Part shown: piece by piece, positions 44,397 through 53,349 of the stretch
Position numbering within the stretch: position 1 is the stretch's first letter
Layout of the letters: every line of letters starts with the position of its first letter
From: Pantoea sp. Ap-967
GTDB lineage: Bacteria; Pseudomonadota; Gammaproteobacteria; Pseudomonadales; Pseudomonadaceae
NCBI RefSeq assembly: GCF_011752565.1
Contig: NZ_VWXK01000008.1
Coordinates: forward strand, 62,001 to 126,000
DNA length: 64,000 nt
Direction of reading: 5' to 3'
The notes under the pieces: model-generated
The model's database searches: none
The model's input: the letters and a program-made list of their open reading frames with translations, nothing else
What the model was told of the DNA's origin: nothing
Program-made: the position numbers and the translations under genes

Positions 44397-44462
44397 TTCG
44401 CGAGCTACGCTCGCTCCTACAGGCCGATGAACTCCCTTGTAGGAGCGAGCAAAGCTCGCGAA
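44397..44462. repeat. REP doublet, GCGAGC core
   Basis: TTCGCGAGCTACGCTCGCTCCTAC and its inverse GTAGGAGCGAGCAAAGCTCGCGAA. It lies between the convergent DJ-1 and SnoaL-like genes. Confidence 0.85.
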
Positions 44463-44477
44463 GAGGCCAGCACAGGT

Positions 44478-44876
44478 TCAAGCCACCTGCTCAACCCAAT
44501 CATTGAGGTTGTAATAGCTGGTCACCCGGGCAATTTTCCCGCAGTGGATGTAGAAGAACGCCCCCGCCAGCAACACATAGGTCTGCCCGTTGGCCGCCGG
44601 CAGCCCTTCGTCATCGGCCAGGTACTGGCCATGCACGGTAAATTCCGCCGCCGCACGGCTGCCCTCGGCATTCTGCATCACCACGATATCGGCCAGGCGC
44701 TCGCGGTAGCAGCGGTTCATCTTGTCCATGAACGCGGCGAACTTGGCCTTGCCCATCTGCCGCTCGCCCTGGTTGACGTCATGGATCACGTCTTCGCTAA
44801 GCAGGGCCAGAAAGCCCGGCATGTCGCCGGCATTGAAGGCGGCGTAGTAAGCATTTACCAGTTCGGTAGCGGTCAT
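44478..44876 (-). CDS. SnoaL-like/NTF2-fold protein
   Basis: 132 aa. A small alpha+beta barrel of the NTF2 superfamily: LVNAYYAAFNAGDMPGFLALLSEDVIHDVNQG is the first part of SnoaL-like domains, and FTVHGQYLAD...YVLLAGAFFYIHCGKIARVTSYYN the beta-sheet. It may be a steroid isomerase or bind small ligands; no known active site is clear. Divergent from a GNAT acetyltransferase gene. Confidence 0.85.
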   Translation of the reverse strand: MTATELVNAYYAAFNAGDMPGFLALLSEDVIHDVNQGERQMGKAKFAAFMDKMNRCYRERLADIVVMQNAEGSRAAAEFTVHGQYLADDEGLPAANGQTYVLLAGAFFYIHCGKIARVTSYYNLNDWVEQVA

Positions 44877-44991
44877 GGAACAATACCTGTCGTGTAGGGA
44901 AAAGGCGGTCAGTGGATTCCGATGATAGGGTTTCCCCTCAAGCCCGGCTTAGCCGAGCGCGTCATCCACATCGACAAAACGACCGCCAAGC

Positions 44992-45582
44992 ATGGAAATA
45001 CGCCTGTTGCACGGCGCCGCTATCGCGCCTTACATCGATGACCTCGCTCGCCTGCGCCTGACCGTGTTCCGCGATTTTCCCTACCTCTACGATGGCACCC
45101 CGGAGTATGAGGCCGACTACCTGGCCAGCTACACCCGCTCCGGGCGCAGCCTGGTGGTGCTTGCCCTGGACGACGGCCAGGTGGTAGGTGCCTCCACCGG
45201 CCTGCCGCTGGTGGACGTGGCGCCTGCGCTCCAGCAGCCGTTCCTGGCCCAGGGTCGCGACCCGGCCAGCGTCTATTACTTTGGTGGGTCGCTGGTGTTG
45301 CCGGAATACCGTGGACTTGGTCTGGGTGTGCGCTTCTTCATCGAGCGTGAGTCGTATGCCCACAAGCTGGCCGAATTTGACTTCTGCGCTTTCTGCGCGG
45401 TCGAGCGACCAGGCATTCATCCGCGTCGTCCTGCGGACTACAAGCCGTTGCATGGTTTCTGGCGCAATCGTGGCTTCCTGCATGATCCTTCGCTACGTAC
45501 GCGTTTTGCCTGGCGCGACCTCGACGAGCAGGAGAGCTCGGACAAGATCATGTCGTTCTGGACCAAGGGACTGCCGATTTGA
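44992..45582 (+). CDS. GNAT family N-acetyltransferase
   Basis: 196 aa. LRLTVFRDFPYLYDGTPEYEADYLASYTRSGRSLVVLALDD and LPEYRGLGLGVRFFIERE (the Q/RxxGxG acetyl-CoA motif) mark a GNAT. It likely acetylates a small molecule or peptide. There is no strong ribosome site before ATG 44992. No known substrate. The gene is less GC-extreme at its 3' end than its neighbours. Confidence 0.88.
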   Translation: MEIRLLHGAAIAPYIDDLARLRLTVFRDFPYLYDGTPEYEADYLASYTRSGRSLVVLALDDGQVVGASTGLPLVDVAPALQQPFLAQGRDPASVYYFGGSLVLPEYRGLGLGVRFFIERESYAHKLAEFDFCAFCAVERPGIHPRRPADYKPLHGFWRNRGFLHDPSLRTRFAWRDLDEQESSDKIMSFWTKGLPI

Positions 45583-45700
45583 ATGGGCTTGCCATCGAGC
45601 CTTGGTTGGCATTGTGCGAGGGGGATAGGGAAGAGGTGAGGCAGGTGTTACCCGCAGGACTGGGCGGAGCAGTTCGACAGCATTGTGTAGAGCAGGCTTG

Positions 45701-45772
45701 GCCTCTTCGCGGGGCAAGCCCGCTCCTACAAGGGGACGCGATTCCCTGTAGGAGCGGGCTTGCCCCGCGAAG
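45701..45772. repeat. REP doublet, GGGCTTGCCCCGC core
   Basis: GCCTCTTCGCGGGGCAAGCCCGCTCCTACA and the inverse TGTAGGAGCGGGCTTGCCCCGCGAAG with a 14-base centre. Lies between the convergent GNAT and fumA genes. Confidence 0.9.
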
Positions 45773-45795
45773 CAGGCGCCGCCGTTACATCAGGT

Positions 45796-47319
45796 TTACT
45801 TCACTTCGACTGCCAGGCTCTGGGCAATCTTGCTCTGCCACAGGGCAGGGCCGGTGATGTGCACCGACTCACCGTTGCTGTCCACGGCCACGGTCACCGG
45901 CATGTCCTTGACCTCGAACTCGTAGATCGCTTCCATGCCCAGCTCGGCGAAGGCCAGGACCTTCGACTTGCGGATCGCCTGGGCCACCAGGTAGGCGGCG
46001 CCGCCGACGGCCATCAGGTACACGGCCTTGTTGTCCTTGATCGCCTCGATGGCGGTCGGGCCGCGCTCGGACTTGCCGATCATGCCCAGCAGGCCGGTTT
46101 GCTCGAGGATCTGGCGGGTGAACTTGTCCATGCGGGTGGCGGTGGTCGGGCCAGCTGGGCCTACCACTTCGTCACCGACCGGGTCGACCGGGCCTACGTA
46201 GTAGATGAAGCGGCCTTTGAGGTCCACCGGCAGCTCTTCACCGCGGTTGAGCATTTCCACCATGCGCTTGTGCGCAGCGTCGCGGCCGGTGAGCATCTTG
46301 CCGTTGAGCAGGATGGTTTCGCCCGGTTTCCAGCTGGCCACTTCCTCGGGGGTGATGTCGTCGAGGTTGACGCGACGGGCGCTTGGGCCGGCTTCCCAGA
46401 CGATTTCCGGGTAGGCGTCCAGCGACGGGGCTTCCAGTTCGGCAGGGCCGGAGCCGTCGAGCACGAAGTGGGCGTGGCGGGTGGCGGCGCAGTTGGGGAT
46501 CATGCACACCGGCAGCGAGGCGGCGTGGGTCGGGTAGTCCATGATCTTGACGTCGAGCACGGTGGTCAGGCCACCCAGGCCCTGGGCGCCGATGCCCAGC
46601 TGGTTGACCTTCTCGAACAGCTCCAGGCGGATTTCTTCCAGGCGGTTCTGTGGGCCACGGGCCTTGAGTTCATGGATGTCGATGGACTCCATCAACACTT
46701 CCTTGGCCATGACCGCGGCCTTCTCGGCGGTGCCGCCGATACCGATGCCGAGCATGCCCGGTGGGCACCAGCCAGCGCCCATGGTCGGGACGGTTTTCAG
46801 TACCCAGTCGACGATCGAGTCGGACGGGTTGAGCATGGCCATCTTCGACTTGTTCTCCGAGCCGCCGCCCTTGGCTGCGACATCGACCTCGACCTTGTCG
46901 CCGGGAACGATGGAGTAGTGGATCACTGCCGGGGTGTTGTCCTTGGTGTTCTTGCGGGCACCGGCCGGGTCGGCCAGGATCGAGGCGCGCAGGACGTTCT
47001 CAGGCAGGTTGTAGGCGCGACGCACACCTTCGTTGATCATGTCGTCGACGCTCAGGGTGACGCCGTCCCAGCGCACGTCCATGCCCACGCGCACGAACAC
47101 GGTGACGATACCGGTGTCCTGGCAGATCGGGCGGTGGCCGGTGGCGCACATGCGCGAGTTGATCAGGATCTGGGCGATCGAGTCACGCGCGGCTGGGGAC
47201 TCTTCGCGCAGGTAGGCCTCGTGCATCGCCTGGATGAAATCGACGGGGTGGTAGTACGAGATGAATTGCAGGGCGTCGGCGACGCTCTGAATCAGGTCGT
47301 CTTGCTTGATCACGGTCAT
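45796..47319 (-). CDS. fumA: fumarate hydratase, class I ([4Fe-4S])
   Basis: 507 aa, the standard size. N-terminal tartrate/fumarate subfamily domain with ATGHRPICQDTGIVTVF and GMLGIGIGGTAEKAAV, C-terminal domain with HFVLDGSGPAELEAPSL and FIYYVGPVDPVGDEVVGPAGPTTATRMD. Cysteines ligating the cluster are in PICQDTG, GAGWCPPG and MIPNCAATR-like segments. It interconverts fumarate and malate in the citrate cycle and is oxygen-sensitive. Start ATG 47319; the frame is open upstream but without the family N-terminus. Confidence 0.97.
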   Translation of the reverse strand: MTVIKQDDLIQSVADALQFISYYHPVDFIQAMHEAYLREESPAARDSIAQILINSRMCATGHRPICQDTGIVTVFVRVGMDVRWDGVTLSVDDMINEGVRRAYNLPENVLRASILADPAGARKNTKDNTPAVIHYSIVPGDKVEVDVAAKGGGSENKSKMAMLNPSDSIVDWVLKTVPTMGAGWCPPGMLGIGIGGTAEKAAVMAKEVLMESIDIHELKARGPQNRLEEIRLELFEKVNQLGIGAQGLGGLTTVLDVKIMDYPTHAASLPVCMIPNCAATRHAHFVLDGSGPAELEAPSLDAYPEIVWEAGPSARRVNLDDITPEEVASWKPGETILLNGKMLTGRDAAHKRMVEMLNRGEELPVDLKGRFIYYVGPVDPVGDEVVGPAGPTTATRMDKFTRQILEQTGLLGMIGKSERGPTAIEAIKDNKAVYLMAVGGAAYLVAQAIRKSKVLAFAELGMEAIYEFEVKDMPVTVAVDSNGESVHITGPALWQSKIAQSLAVEVK

Positions 47320-47570
47320 GCAGCGCGCTCCTCTTAAAGACGGGAACATTCGAAAAGACGCCCGACGGTGCCGACCAGCATGTCGATGCGCCTTGCAAGG
47401 CGCGCCGGCAGGCTGGCCGGCGCAAAAGGGCGCGGCAGTATAGCGCGCCTCACCGCGCGAAACACCTGCGTGTGGTCTGGACCATGGTCGGCTGGCCGCA
47501 GGCACCATTTTTGCTGCCGATACGCGCTTGGCATACAGTGACCCGGTAATCGTTGGAGAAACACCCCACC

Positions 47571-48491
47571 ATGCCCGAACTTCATGTGGGCGAGCGCCGC
47601 TTTGCGGTGCCGGCCGGCAGCAACCTGCTCGATGCCTTGAACGAGGCCGGGCTCAACGTGCCCTACAGTTGCCGGGCCGGCAGCTGCCATGCCTGCCTGG
47701 TGCATTGCCTGGCCGGGCAGCCGGTGGACGCCTTGCCCGAGGCCCTGGCGCTGGACAAGCACGCCCAGGGCTGGCGCCTGGCCTGCCAGTGCCGGGTGGT
47801 CGAGGACCTGCAGGTGGCGCTGTTCGACCCGCTGCAGGACGGCGTGCCGGCCCAGGTGTGCGCGCTGGACTGGTTTGCCGATGTGCTGCGTGTGCGGCTG
47901 CGGCCCGAGCGGGCGCTGCGTTACCAGGCGGGGCAGCACATGGTGCTGTGGCTCGGGGCGGTGGCGCGGCCCTATTCGCTGGCCAGCTTGCCGGGCGAGG
48001 ATGACTTTCTCGAATTCCACATTGATTGCGCGCAGCCGGGGGCCTTTTGCGACCTGGCGCGTGGGCTGCAAGTGGGCGAGCGGATGCGCCTGGGCGAAGT
48101 GCGCGGCGGCGCCTTGCATTACGAGCTGGACTGGCAAGACCGGCCGCTGTGGTTGCTGGCGGCGGGCACTGGGCTGGCACCGTTATGGGGCATTCTGCGC
48201 GAAGCCCGGCGGCAGGGGCATCGGGGGGAGGTGAGGGTGATGCATGTGGCGCGCGATGGCGCGGGGCATTACCTGGCCGGGCCGCTGCAGGCGTTGGCGG
48301 GGGTGACGGTCGAGTTGGTGCTGGCGCAGCACTTGGACGAGGCGCTGGCAGGGTTGCGGCCGACATCGCGGCAGACGGTGGCGCTGGTGTGTGGCGGGGC
48401 GGGGAGTGTCGAGCGGTTTGCCCGGCGGCTGTTCATTGCCGGGGTGCCGCGGGGGCAGGTGTTCGCCGATGTGTTCGTGGCGCATGCCTGA
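47571..48491 (+). CDS. ferredoxin-NAD(P)H reductase-like iron-sulfur flavoprotein
   Basis: 306 aa. An N-terminal plant-type [2Fe-2S] ferredoxin domain with SCRAGSCHACLVHC and a later C in RLACQC, then a ferredoxin-reductase domain with the FAD-binding RPYSLAS and the NAD-binding LAAGTGLAPLWGIL. This is the layout of CDP-6-deoxy-delta-3,4-glucoseen reductase, phenol hydroxylase and methane monooxygenase reductases. No monooxygenase gene is beside it. A general electron-transfer role is likely. GGAGAA stands upstream of the ATG at 47571. Divergent from fumA. Confidence 0.87.
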   Translation: MPELHVGERRFAVPAGSNLLDALNEAGLNVPYSCRAGSCHACLVHCLAGQPVDALPEALALDKHAQGWRLACQCRVVEDLQVALFDPLQDGVPAQVCALDWFADVLRVRLRPERALRYQAGQHMVLWLGAVARPYSLASLPGEDDFLEFHIDCAQPGAFCDLARGLQVGERMRLGEVRGGALHYELDWQDRPLWLLAAGTGLAPLWGILREARRQGHRGEVRVMHVARDGAGHYLAGPLQALAGVTVELVLAQHLDEALAGLRPTSRQTVALVCGGAGSVERFARRLFIAGVPRGQVFADVFVAHA

Positions 48492-48512
48492 GGGTTTTGT
48501 GCTGCCTGTGCG

Positions 48513-48581
48513 GGCCTTATCGCGACCTGCGGTCGCTCCTACCAGGGATGTGTAGGAGCGACCGCAGGTCGCGATAGGGCC
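48513..48581. repeat. REP doublet, GCGACC core
   Basis: GGCCTTATCGCGACCTGCGGTCGCTCCTAC and the inverse GTAGGAGCGACCGCAGGTCGCGATAGGGCC with a 9-base centre. Lies between convergent genes. Confidence 0.88.
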
Positions 48582-48587
48582 TGGGCA

Positions 48588-50039
48588 TCAAACCAGCGGG
48601 TCACCCACGTGCAGGATCTTCATGCCGTTGGTGCCACCGATGGTGTGGTAGCTGTCACCCTTGGTCAGGATCACCCAGTCACCTTGCTCCACCAGGCCGC
48701 GCTTGAGCAGCTCGTCGACGGCTGCCTGGCTGACCTTGTCGGCCGGCAGCGAGGCCGGGTCGAAGGCAATCGGGTAGACGCCACGGAACATGTTGGCACG
48801 GGCCTGGGTGGCGCGGTGCGGCGACAGGGCGAAGATCGGCACGTGCGAGCGCAGGCGCGACATGATCAGCGGGGTGTAGCCGCTCTCGGTCAGGGCGATG
48901 ATCGCCTTCACGCCCGGGAAGTGGTTGGCGGTGTACATGGCCGCCAGGGCGATGCTTTCGTCACAGCGCTCGAACGTGGTGTGCAGGCGGTGGCTGGACT
49001 TCTGGCTGGTCGGGTGCTTCTCGGCGCCCGAGCAGATACGGGCCATGGCCTGTACGGCTTCGATCGGGTAGGCACCGGCGGCGCTTTCGGCCGACAGCAT
49101 CACCGCATCGGTGTTGTCCAGCACGGCGTTGGCCACGTCGGACACTTCGGCGCGGGTCGGCATCGGGTTCTGGATCATCGACTCCATCATCTGGGTCGCG
49201 ACGATCACCGCCTTGTTGTTGCGGCGGGCGTGCTGGATGATCTTCTTCTGGATGGCGATCAGCTCGGCGTCACCGATTTCCACGCCCAAGTCACCACGGG
49301 CCACCATGACGGCGTCGGAGGCGCGAATCAGCTGGTCGAGGGTTTCGTCGTCGGCGACCGCTTCGGCGCGCTCGATCTTGGCCACCAGCCAGGCGCTGCC
49401 GCCGGCCTCGTCACGCAGCTTGCGGGCGTATTCCATGTCGCTGGCATCGCGCGGGAACGACACGGCCAGGTAGTCCAGGTCCATTTCCGCGGCCAGCTTG
49501 ATGTCGGCCTTGTCCTTTTCGGTCAGGGCCGGTGCGGTCAGGCCGCCACCTTTGCGGTTGATGCCTTTGTGGTCCGACAGCGGGCCGCCGATGATCACCA
49601 CGCAGTGCAGGGCATCTGCGGTGGCGGTTTCGACGCGCATGACCACGCGGCCGTCGTCGAGCAGCAGTTCGTCACCGACGCCGCAGTCCTTGACCAGGTC
49701 CGGGTAGTCGATACCGACGATGTCCTGGTTGCCTTCGGTCAGCGGGTGGGCGGTGGAGAAGGTGAATTTGTCACCCACTTTCAGCTCGATGCGCTTGTTG
49801 CTGAATTTGGCGATGCGGATCTTCGGACCCTGCAGGTCGCCCAGCAGTGCGACATGGCGGCCGTTCTTGGCGGCGATGTCACGGATCAGGCGGGCGCGGG
49901 CCTTGTGCTCGTCCGGGGTGCCGTGGGAGAAGTTCAGGCGTGCCACGTCCAGGCCGGCGAGGATCAGCTGTTCGATCACTTCCGGCGAGTTGCTGGCGGG
50001 GCCAAGGGTGGCGACGATTTTGGTACGGCGGATGGTCAT
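48588..50039 (-). CDS. pykA: pyruvate kinase
   Basis: 483 aa. MTIRRTKIVATLGPASNS, NFSHGTPDEHK, LLGDLQGPKIRIAKF, VMVARGDLGVEIG and the signature IVATQMMESMIQNPMPTRAEVSDVANAVLDNTDAVMLSAESAAGAYP with the catalytic Lys region. It makes pyruvate and ATP from phosphoenolpyruvate. The type II enzymes (PykA) are usually AMP/sugar-phosphate regulated. In KT2440 it directly follows groEL (from memory); here about 34 kb separates them. Preceded in transcription by an unremarkable 180-base leader region. Confidence 0.97.
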   Translation of the reverse strand: MTIRRTKIVATLGPASNSPEVIEQLILAGLDVARLNFSHGTPDEHKARARLIRDIAAKNGRHVALLGDLQGPKIRIAKFSNKRIELKVGDKFTFSTAHPLTEGNQDIVGIDYPDLVKDCGVGDELLLDDGRVVMRVETATADALHCVVIIGGPLSDHKGINRKGGGLTAPALTEKDKADIKLAAEMDLDYLAVSFPRDASDMEYARKLRDEAGGSAWLVAKIERAEAVADDETLDQLIRASDAVMVARGDLGVEIGDAELIAIQKKIIQHARRNNKAVIVATQMMESMIQNPMPTRAEVSDVANAVLDNTDAVMLSAESAAGAYPIEAVQAMARICSGAEKHPTSQKSSHRLHTTFERCDESIALAAMYTANHFPGVKAIIALTESGYTPLIMSRLRSHVPIFALSPHRATQARANMFRGVYPIAFDPASLPADKVSQAAVDELLKRGLVEQGDWVILTKGDSYHTIGGTNGMKILHVGDPLV

Positions 50040-50220
50040 GCACAGACTCCTATAGTGAAGCGCAGCGAAAGGCTACTCCTCAATTGCGCTGTAGTCATTG
50101 TTCCGTTGCACTACCTGCGAGCAATGCAGGGTGGCATTTGAACGGGCAGGGGTATCCTTGCAAAAGGCTATGAAGATTTGCCGTTGCCGGCCGATACACA
50201 GGCATCTAAGGAGACTCCCC

Positions 50221-50607
50221 ATGCGCGCCCTCATCGTTATCGCCCTGGCGGTCAGCAGCGTCGGCTGCACCCGCTGGTCCATGGACCACCACCTCAACAA
50301 CGCCTACCGCGCCTACGACCGGGGCGACTGCCAGCGGGTCATGCTTGAGCTGTCGCAGGTCGACCGCACCAGCCGTTCGCGGCCGTTCATCCACCCGGAG
50401 GTGTCGTTGCTGCGCGGCCAGTGCCTGGAGCGCGACAAGCTCTACGTGGATGCCGCGCAAACCTACGAGTACCTGATCCAGCATTACCCGGGCAACGAAT
50501 ACGCCTACCGGGCCAAGGCGCGCCTGCAGACCCTGGAGCGGCTTGGCCATTACCGGGTAGGCGAGGCTGCGGTGGCCAACCCGGCCACCCCCTCCACTTG
50601 GCGCTAA
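50221..50607 (+). CDS. small TPR-like lipoprotein
   Basis: 128 aa. RALIVIALAVSSVGC is a lipoprotein signal ending in a cysteine at residue 16; the mature part has repeated helical segments NAYRAYDRGDCQRVMLELSQVDR and AAQTYEYLIQHYPGNEYAYRAKARLQTLERL, as in tetratricopeptide/BamD-like repeats. Probably an outer-membrane or periplasmic scaffold lipoprotein. A ribosome site AAGGAGA (50208-50214) fits the ATG. Confidence 0.85.
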   Translation: MRALIVIALAVSSVGCTRWSMDHHLNNAYRAYDRGDCQRVMLELSQVDRTSRSRPFIHPEVSLLRGQCLERDKLYVDAAQTYEYLIQHYPGNEYAYRAKARLQTLERLGHYRVGEAAVANPATPSTWR

Positions 50608-50730
50608 TACCAAGGTGTATTGAATTTCACGGGATTTGCTGCTCGGCCTGCGCTAGTCTGTAAGTTAGCTGTAACAGCAACCGCCAGTACCTCGTATTCC
50701 TGGCCCCGGATACGGATTGCACGTGCGACC

Positions 50731-51090
50731 ATGTTTACCCAGCGCCATATCGAACGCCACCAGTTGCCTTGTGTACTCAAGGTCTACAACCGCTTCACCG
50801 ACCAGGCGATCGGGCAGCTGGGTAATGCCTCCGAAGACGGCTTGATGCTCATCAGCTCGCTGCCCGTGCTGGTGGGCCCGGACTACGAACTGCAATTGCG
50901 CCTGCCACTCAAGGGCGGCGGCTTCCAATTCATCAACCTGACCGCCAGCTGCCTGTGGTGCCGCGAAGACCAGACCCCAGGCCACTACGATTCAGGCTTC
51001 ATGCTGCTGCAGGCCCCCCGCGACTACGACGAGTTCGTTGACTCGCTCCGCGACTATTTCAGTTTCCGCCCCGCCAACGCCTCGGCCTGA
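50731..51090 (+). CDS. PilZ domain c-di-GMP-binding protein
   Basis: 119 aa, a single PilZ domain. The c-di-GMP ligand motifs are present: RHIER (RxxxR) at the N-terminus and NASEDG ((D/N)xSxxG) about 28 residues later. No output domain. It may act as a diffusible c-di-GMP adaptor, and joins bifA and yajQ as a third gene with a c-di-GMP link in this window. The ATG at 50731 gives the full domain. Confidence 0.9.
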   Translation: MFTQRHIERHQLPCVLKVYNRFTDQAIGQLGNASEDGLMLISSLPVLVGPDYELQLRLPLKGGGFQFINLTASCLWCREDQTPGHYDSGFMLLQAPRDYDEFVDSLRDYFSFRPANASA

Positions 51091-51165
51091 GCGCTGCCCT
51101 GCCATTGATCCTTGCCGGGTGCTAATCGCGCTAGAATCGTGTCGACCTCGAAACAGGACGACCCC

Positions 51166-52602
51166 GTGACTTCCAGCATTTTCTGGCACGACTACGAAAC
51201 CACTGGCATCAACCCGCGCTGCGACCGGCCATTACAGGTGGCCGGCGTGCGCACCGATTTCGACCTGAACGAAATTGAGGCGCCCATCAGCCTCTATTGC
51301 CGGCCTTCCGACGATATCCTGCCGCACCCGGCGGCCTGCCTGGTCACCGGCATCACGCCGCAGCAACTGGCGCACCAAGGGCTTTGCGAAGCCGAATTCA
51401 TGACCCGCGTGCATGAGCAACTGGCACGCCCAGGCACCTGTGGCGCCGGCTACAACACCTTGCGCTTCGACGATGAAGTGACCCGCTACAGCCTGTACCG
51501 CAATTTCTTCGACCCCTATGCCCGTGAGTGGCAAGGCGGCAACAGCCGCTGGGACTTGATCGATGTCGTGCGCACCGCCTATGCCCTGCGCCCGGAAGGC
51601 ATCAACTGGCCGCAACAGGACGGGCGCACCAGCCTGCGCCTGGAACTGCTCAGCCAGGCCAATGGCATCGACCATGGGCATGCCCACGAGGCACTTTCCG
51701 ACGTGCGGGCGACCATTGCCCTGGCCCGGCTGATTCGCCAGCGCCAGCCGAAGTTGTATGAGTGGCTGTTCCAGTTGCGCAGCAAGCACAAAGTGATGGA
51801 ACAGATTCGGCTGTTGCAACCCTTGGTGCATATTTCCGGGCGCTTCTCGGCCGCACGTAATTACCTGGGCGTGGTGCTGCCGTTGGCTTGGCACCCGCGC
51901 AATCGCAACGCGCTGATAGTGTGCGACTTGCAACAGGACACCTTGCCGCTGATAAGCGAAACTGCCGACGTGCTGCGTCAGCGTTTGTACACAAGGCACG
52001 ATGAATTATCTGACGGGCAATTACCGGTTCCCTTGAAGTTGGTGCAGATCAATCGGTGCCCCGTGGTTGCCCCGCTTTCGGTATTGCGCCCGGTGGATCA
52101 ACAGCGCCTGGGTATCGATTTGCCAATGCTGCAAGCCCGGGGCGAAGCGCTGGCCAATCAACAGCAGGCATGGCAAGGCAAGCTCGAACATATCTACGGC
52201 AATGACGACTTCACTCCAAGTGAAGACCCGGAACAACAGTTGTATGACGGTTTTATCGGCGACCGCGACCGGCGCCTGTGCGAGCAAGTTCGCACGCTGG
52301 ACCCCGCACAGTTGGGCAAGGGGCACTGGATGTTCGATGACCCGCGCCTGCCAGAGTTGCTGTTCCGCTACCGGGCACGCAACTTCCCTGACACACTCGT
52401 GGGTGAAGAACGGCAGCGCTGGTTCGGCTTCTGCCAGCAGCGCCTGAGCGACCCGCAATGGGGCGCGCCAAATACCCTGGGCGATTTCGAGCAGGCACGC
52501 CAGGCAGCTTGGGCCAACGCTGACGAGGCCGGGCGCCGGGTATTGGAAGCTTGGCAGGTGCATGCCCGGGAACGGGCGGAGCAATACGCCATCAGTTACT
52601 GA
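51166..52602 (+). CDS. sbcB: exodeoxyribonuclease I
   Basis: 478 aa. 3'-to-5' single-strand DNA exonuclease of recombination and mismatch repair. IFWHDYETTGINPRCDRPLQVAGVRTD has the DEDD exonuclease first acidic pair, ARPGTCGAGYNTLRFDDEV the second, and HGHAHEALSDVRATIALARLI the final HxAxxD. C-terminal SH3-like and helical domains follow. The start is taken as GTG 51166, after CAGGA at suitable spacing, giving VTSSIFWHDYETTG; an upstream GTG at 51139 would add nine residues. Confidence 0.95.
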   Translation: MTSSIFWHDYETTGINPRCDRPLQVAGVRTDFDLNEIEAPISLYCRPSDDILPHPAACLVTGITPQQLAHQGLCEAEFMTRVHEQLARPGTCGAGYNTLRFDDEVTRYSLYRNFFDPYAREWQGGNSRWDLIDVVRTAYALRPEGINWPQQDGRTSLRLELLSQANGIDHGHAHEALSDVRATIALARLIRQRQPKLYEWLFQLRSKHKVMEQIRLLQPLVHISGRFSAARNYLGVVLPLAWHPRNRNALIVCDLQQDTLPLISETADVLRQRLYTRHDELSDGQLPVPLKLVQINRCPVVAPLSVLRPVDQQRLGIDLPMLQARGEALANQQQAWQGKLEHIYGNDDFTPSEDPEQQLYDGFIGDRDRRLCEQVRTLDPAQLGKGHWMFDDPRLPELLFRYRARNFPDTLVGEERQRWFGFCQQRLSDPQWGAPNTLGDFEQARQAAWANADEAGRRVLEAWQVHARERAEQYAISY

Positions 52603-52612
52603 ATGTAAAAAC

Positions 52613-52641
52613 AACAACGCCGGCACAGGGCCGGCGTTGTT
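52613..52641. terminator. bidirectional terminator between sbcB and mvaT
   Basis: AACAACGCCGGC and GCCGGCGTTGTT flank ACAGG, with T-rich tails on both sides. It serves sbcB (plus) and mvaT (minus). Confidence 0.85.
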
Positions 52642-52673
52642 GTTTGAATAAAGCTAGGCCGATGCGTGGACTA

Positions 52674-53051
52674 TCAGTCCAGCAGGGTCGACCAGCTTTC
52701 AACCACGTCACCACCCCACTTGGCTTTCCACTCTTTCAGGGTTTTGTGGTTGCCGCCCTTGGTTTCGATCACTTCACCGTTGTGCGGGTTCTTGTATTGC
52801 TTGACCTTGCGCGCACGCTTGGTGGCGACAGGTTTGGCAACACCGCGCGGGGCCTTGCTCAGTTTCGACTCTGGGTCGAGCAGGGCAATGACGTCGCGCA
52901 GCGACTTCGAGTATTCGCCCATCAGGGTGCGCAGTTTGCCTTCGAACTCCAGTTCTTTCTTCAGCTTGTCATCCTGGGACAGGTTGGCCAGGCGAGCTTG
53001 AAGTTCCTTGATGGCTTCTTCGGTAGCGCGGTACTCGTTGATCAGGGACAT
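52674..53051 (-). CDS. mvaT: H-NS family xenogeneic silencer MvaT/TurA
   Basis: 125 aa. The N-terminal coiled-coil oligomerisation region SLINEYRATEEAIKELQARLANL is followed by a linker with VATKRARKVKQYKNPHNGEVIETKGGNHKTLKEWKAKWG, the AT-rich-DNA-binding domain (K-Q-Y-K-N-P, GGNHKTL). It silences AT-rich and foreign genes and controls surface and biofilm genes. In P. putida this locus next to purU is TurA (PP_1366, from memory). The upstream region is AT-rich with a good promoter, so self-control is plausible. Confidence 0.97.
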   Translation of the reverse strand: MSLINEYRATEEAIKELQARLANLSQDDKLKKELEFEGKLRTLMGEYSKSLRDVIALLDPESKLSKAPRGVAKPVATKRARKVKQYKNPHNGEVIETKGGNHKTLKEWKAKWGGDVVESWSTLLD

Positions 53052-53090
53052 GGAGTGTTCCTTAATGCGTGTTCGGAAATGTGTGGCTCA

Positions 53091-53119
53091 ATAATAGACA
53101 GACGCCACACTCAAGTAAA
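53091..53119 (-). promoter_or_regulatory. sigma-70 promoter of mvaT
   Basis: On the minus strand TTTACT (53119-53114), 17-base spacer, TATTAT (53096-53091). It lies 40 bases before the mvaT ATG. The stretch upstream (53100-53200) is AT-rich and could be bound by MvaT itself. Confidence 0.7.
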
Positions 53120-53349
53120 CATATTAATCGGGCCATCAAGTGTTAATAAGCCTGTGACAAATTATCTCAAGGTTAAAAAATTTTTACATTTATCCCTGCA
53201 CTTCGTCCGGTTTGCCCTCTGAACAGTAAACCGCTGCCTTGGCACCGGTGCTTCGGTTGCGCCTGCTGCCGGCGGGTACAATGCTTACTGCGTTTTCTCG
53301 GGGGGGCCGCTAGAATGAGCGTCTTTGCGAAGTTCTGGAGTCTTCATTC

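Noticed and set aside
48609..50141. A 510-codon plus-strand frame opposite pykA
   Set aside because: Antisense shadow of a highly conserved enzyme gene, with low-complexity Gly/Val/His/Asp composition.
50171..50197. FliA-like promoter before the TPR-like lipoprotein (TGAA, 15 bases, GCCGATAC)
   Set aside because: The -10 box is good but the -35 has a mismatch at a key base and differs in spacing from the two convincing sites; it may be chance.
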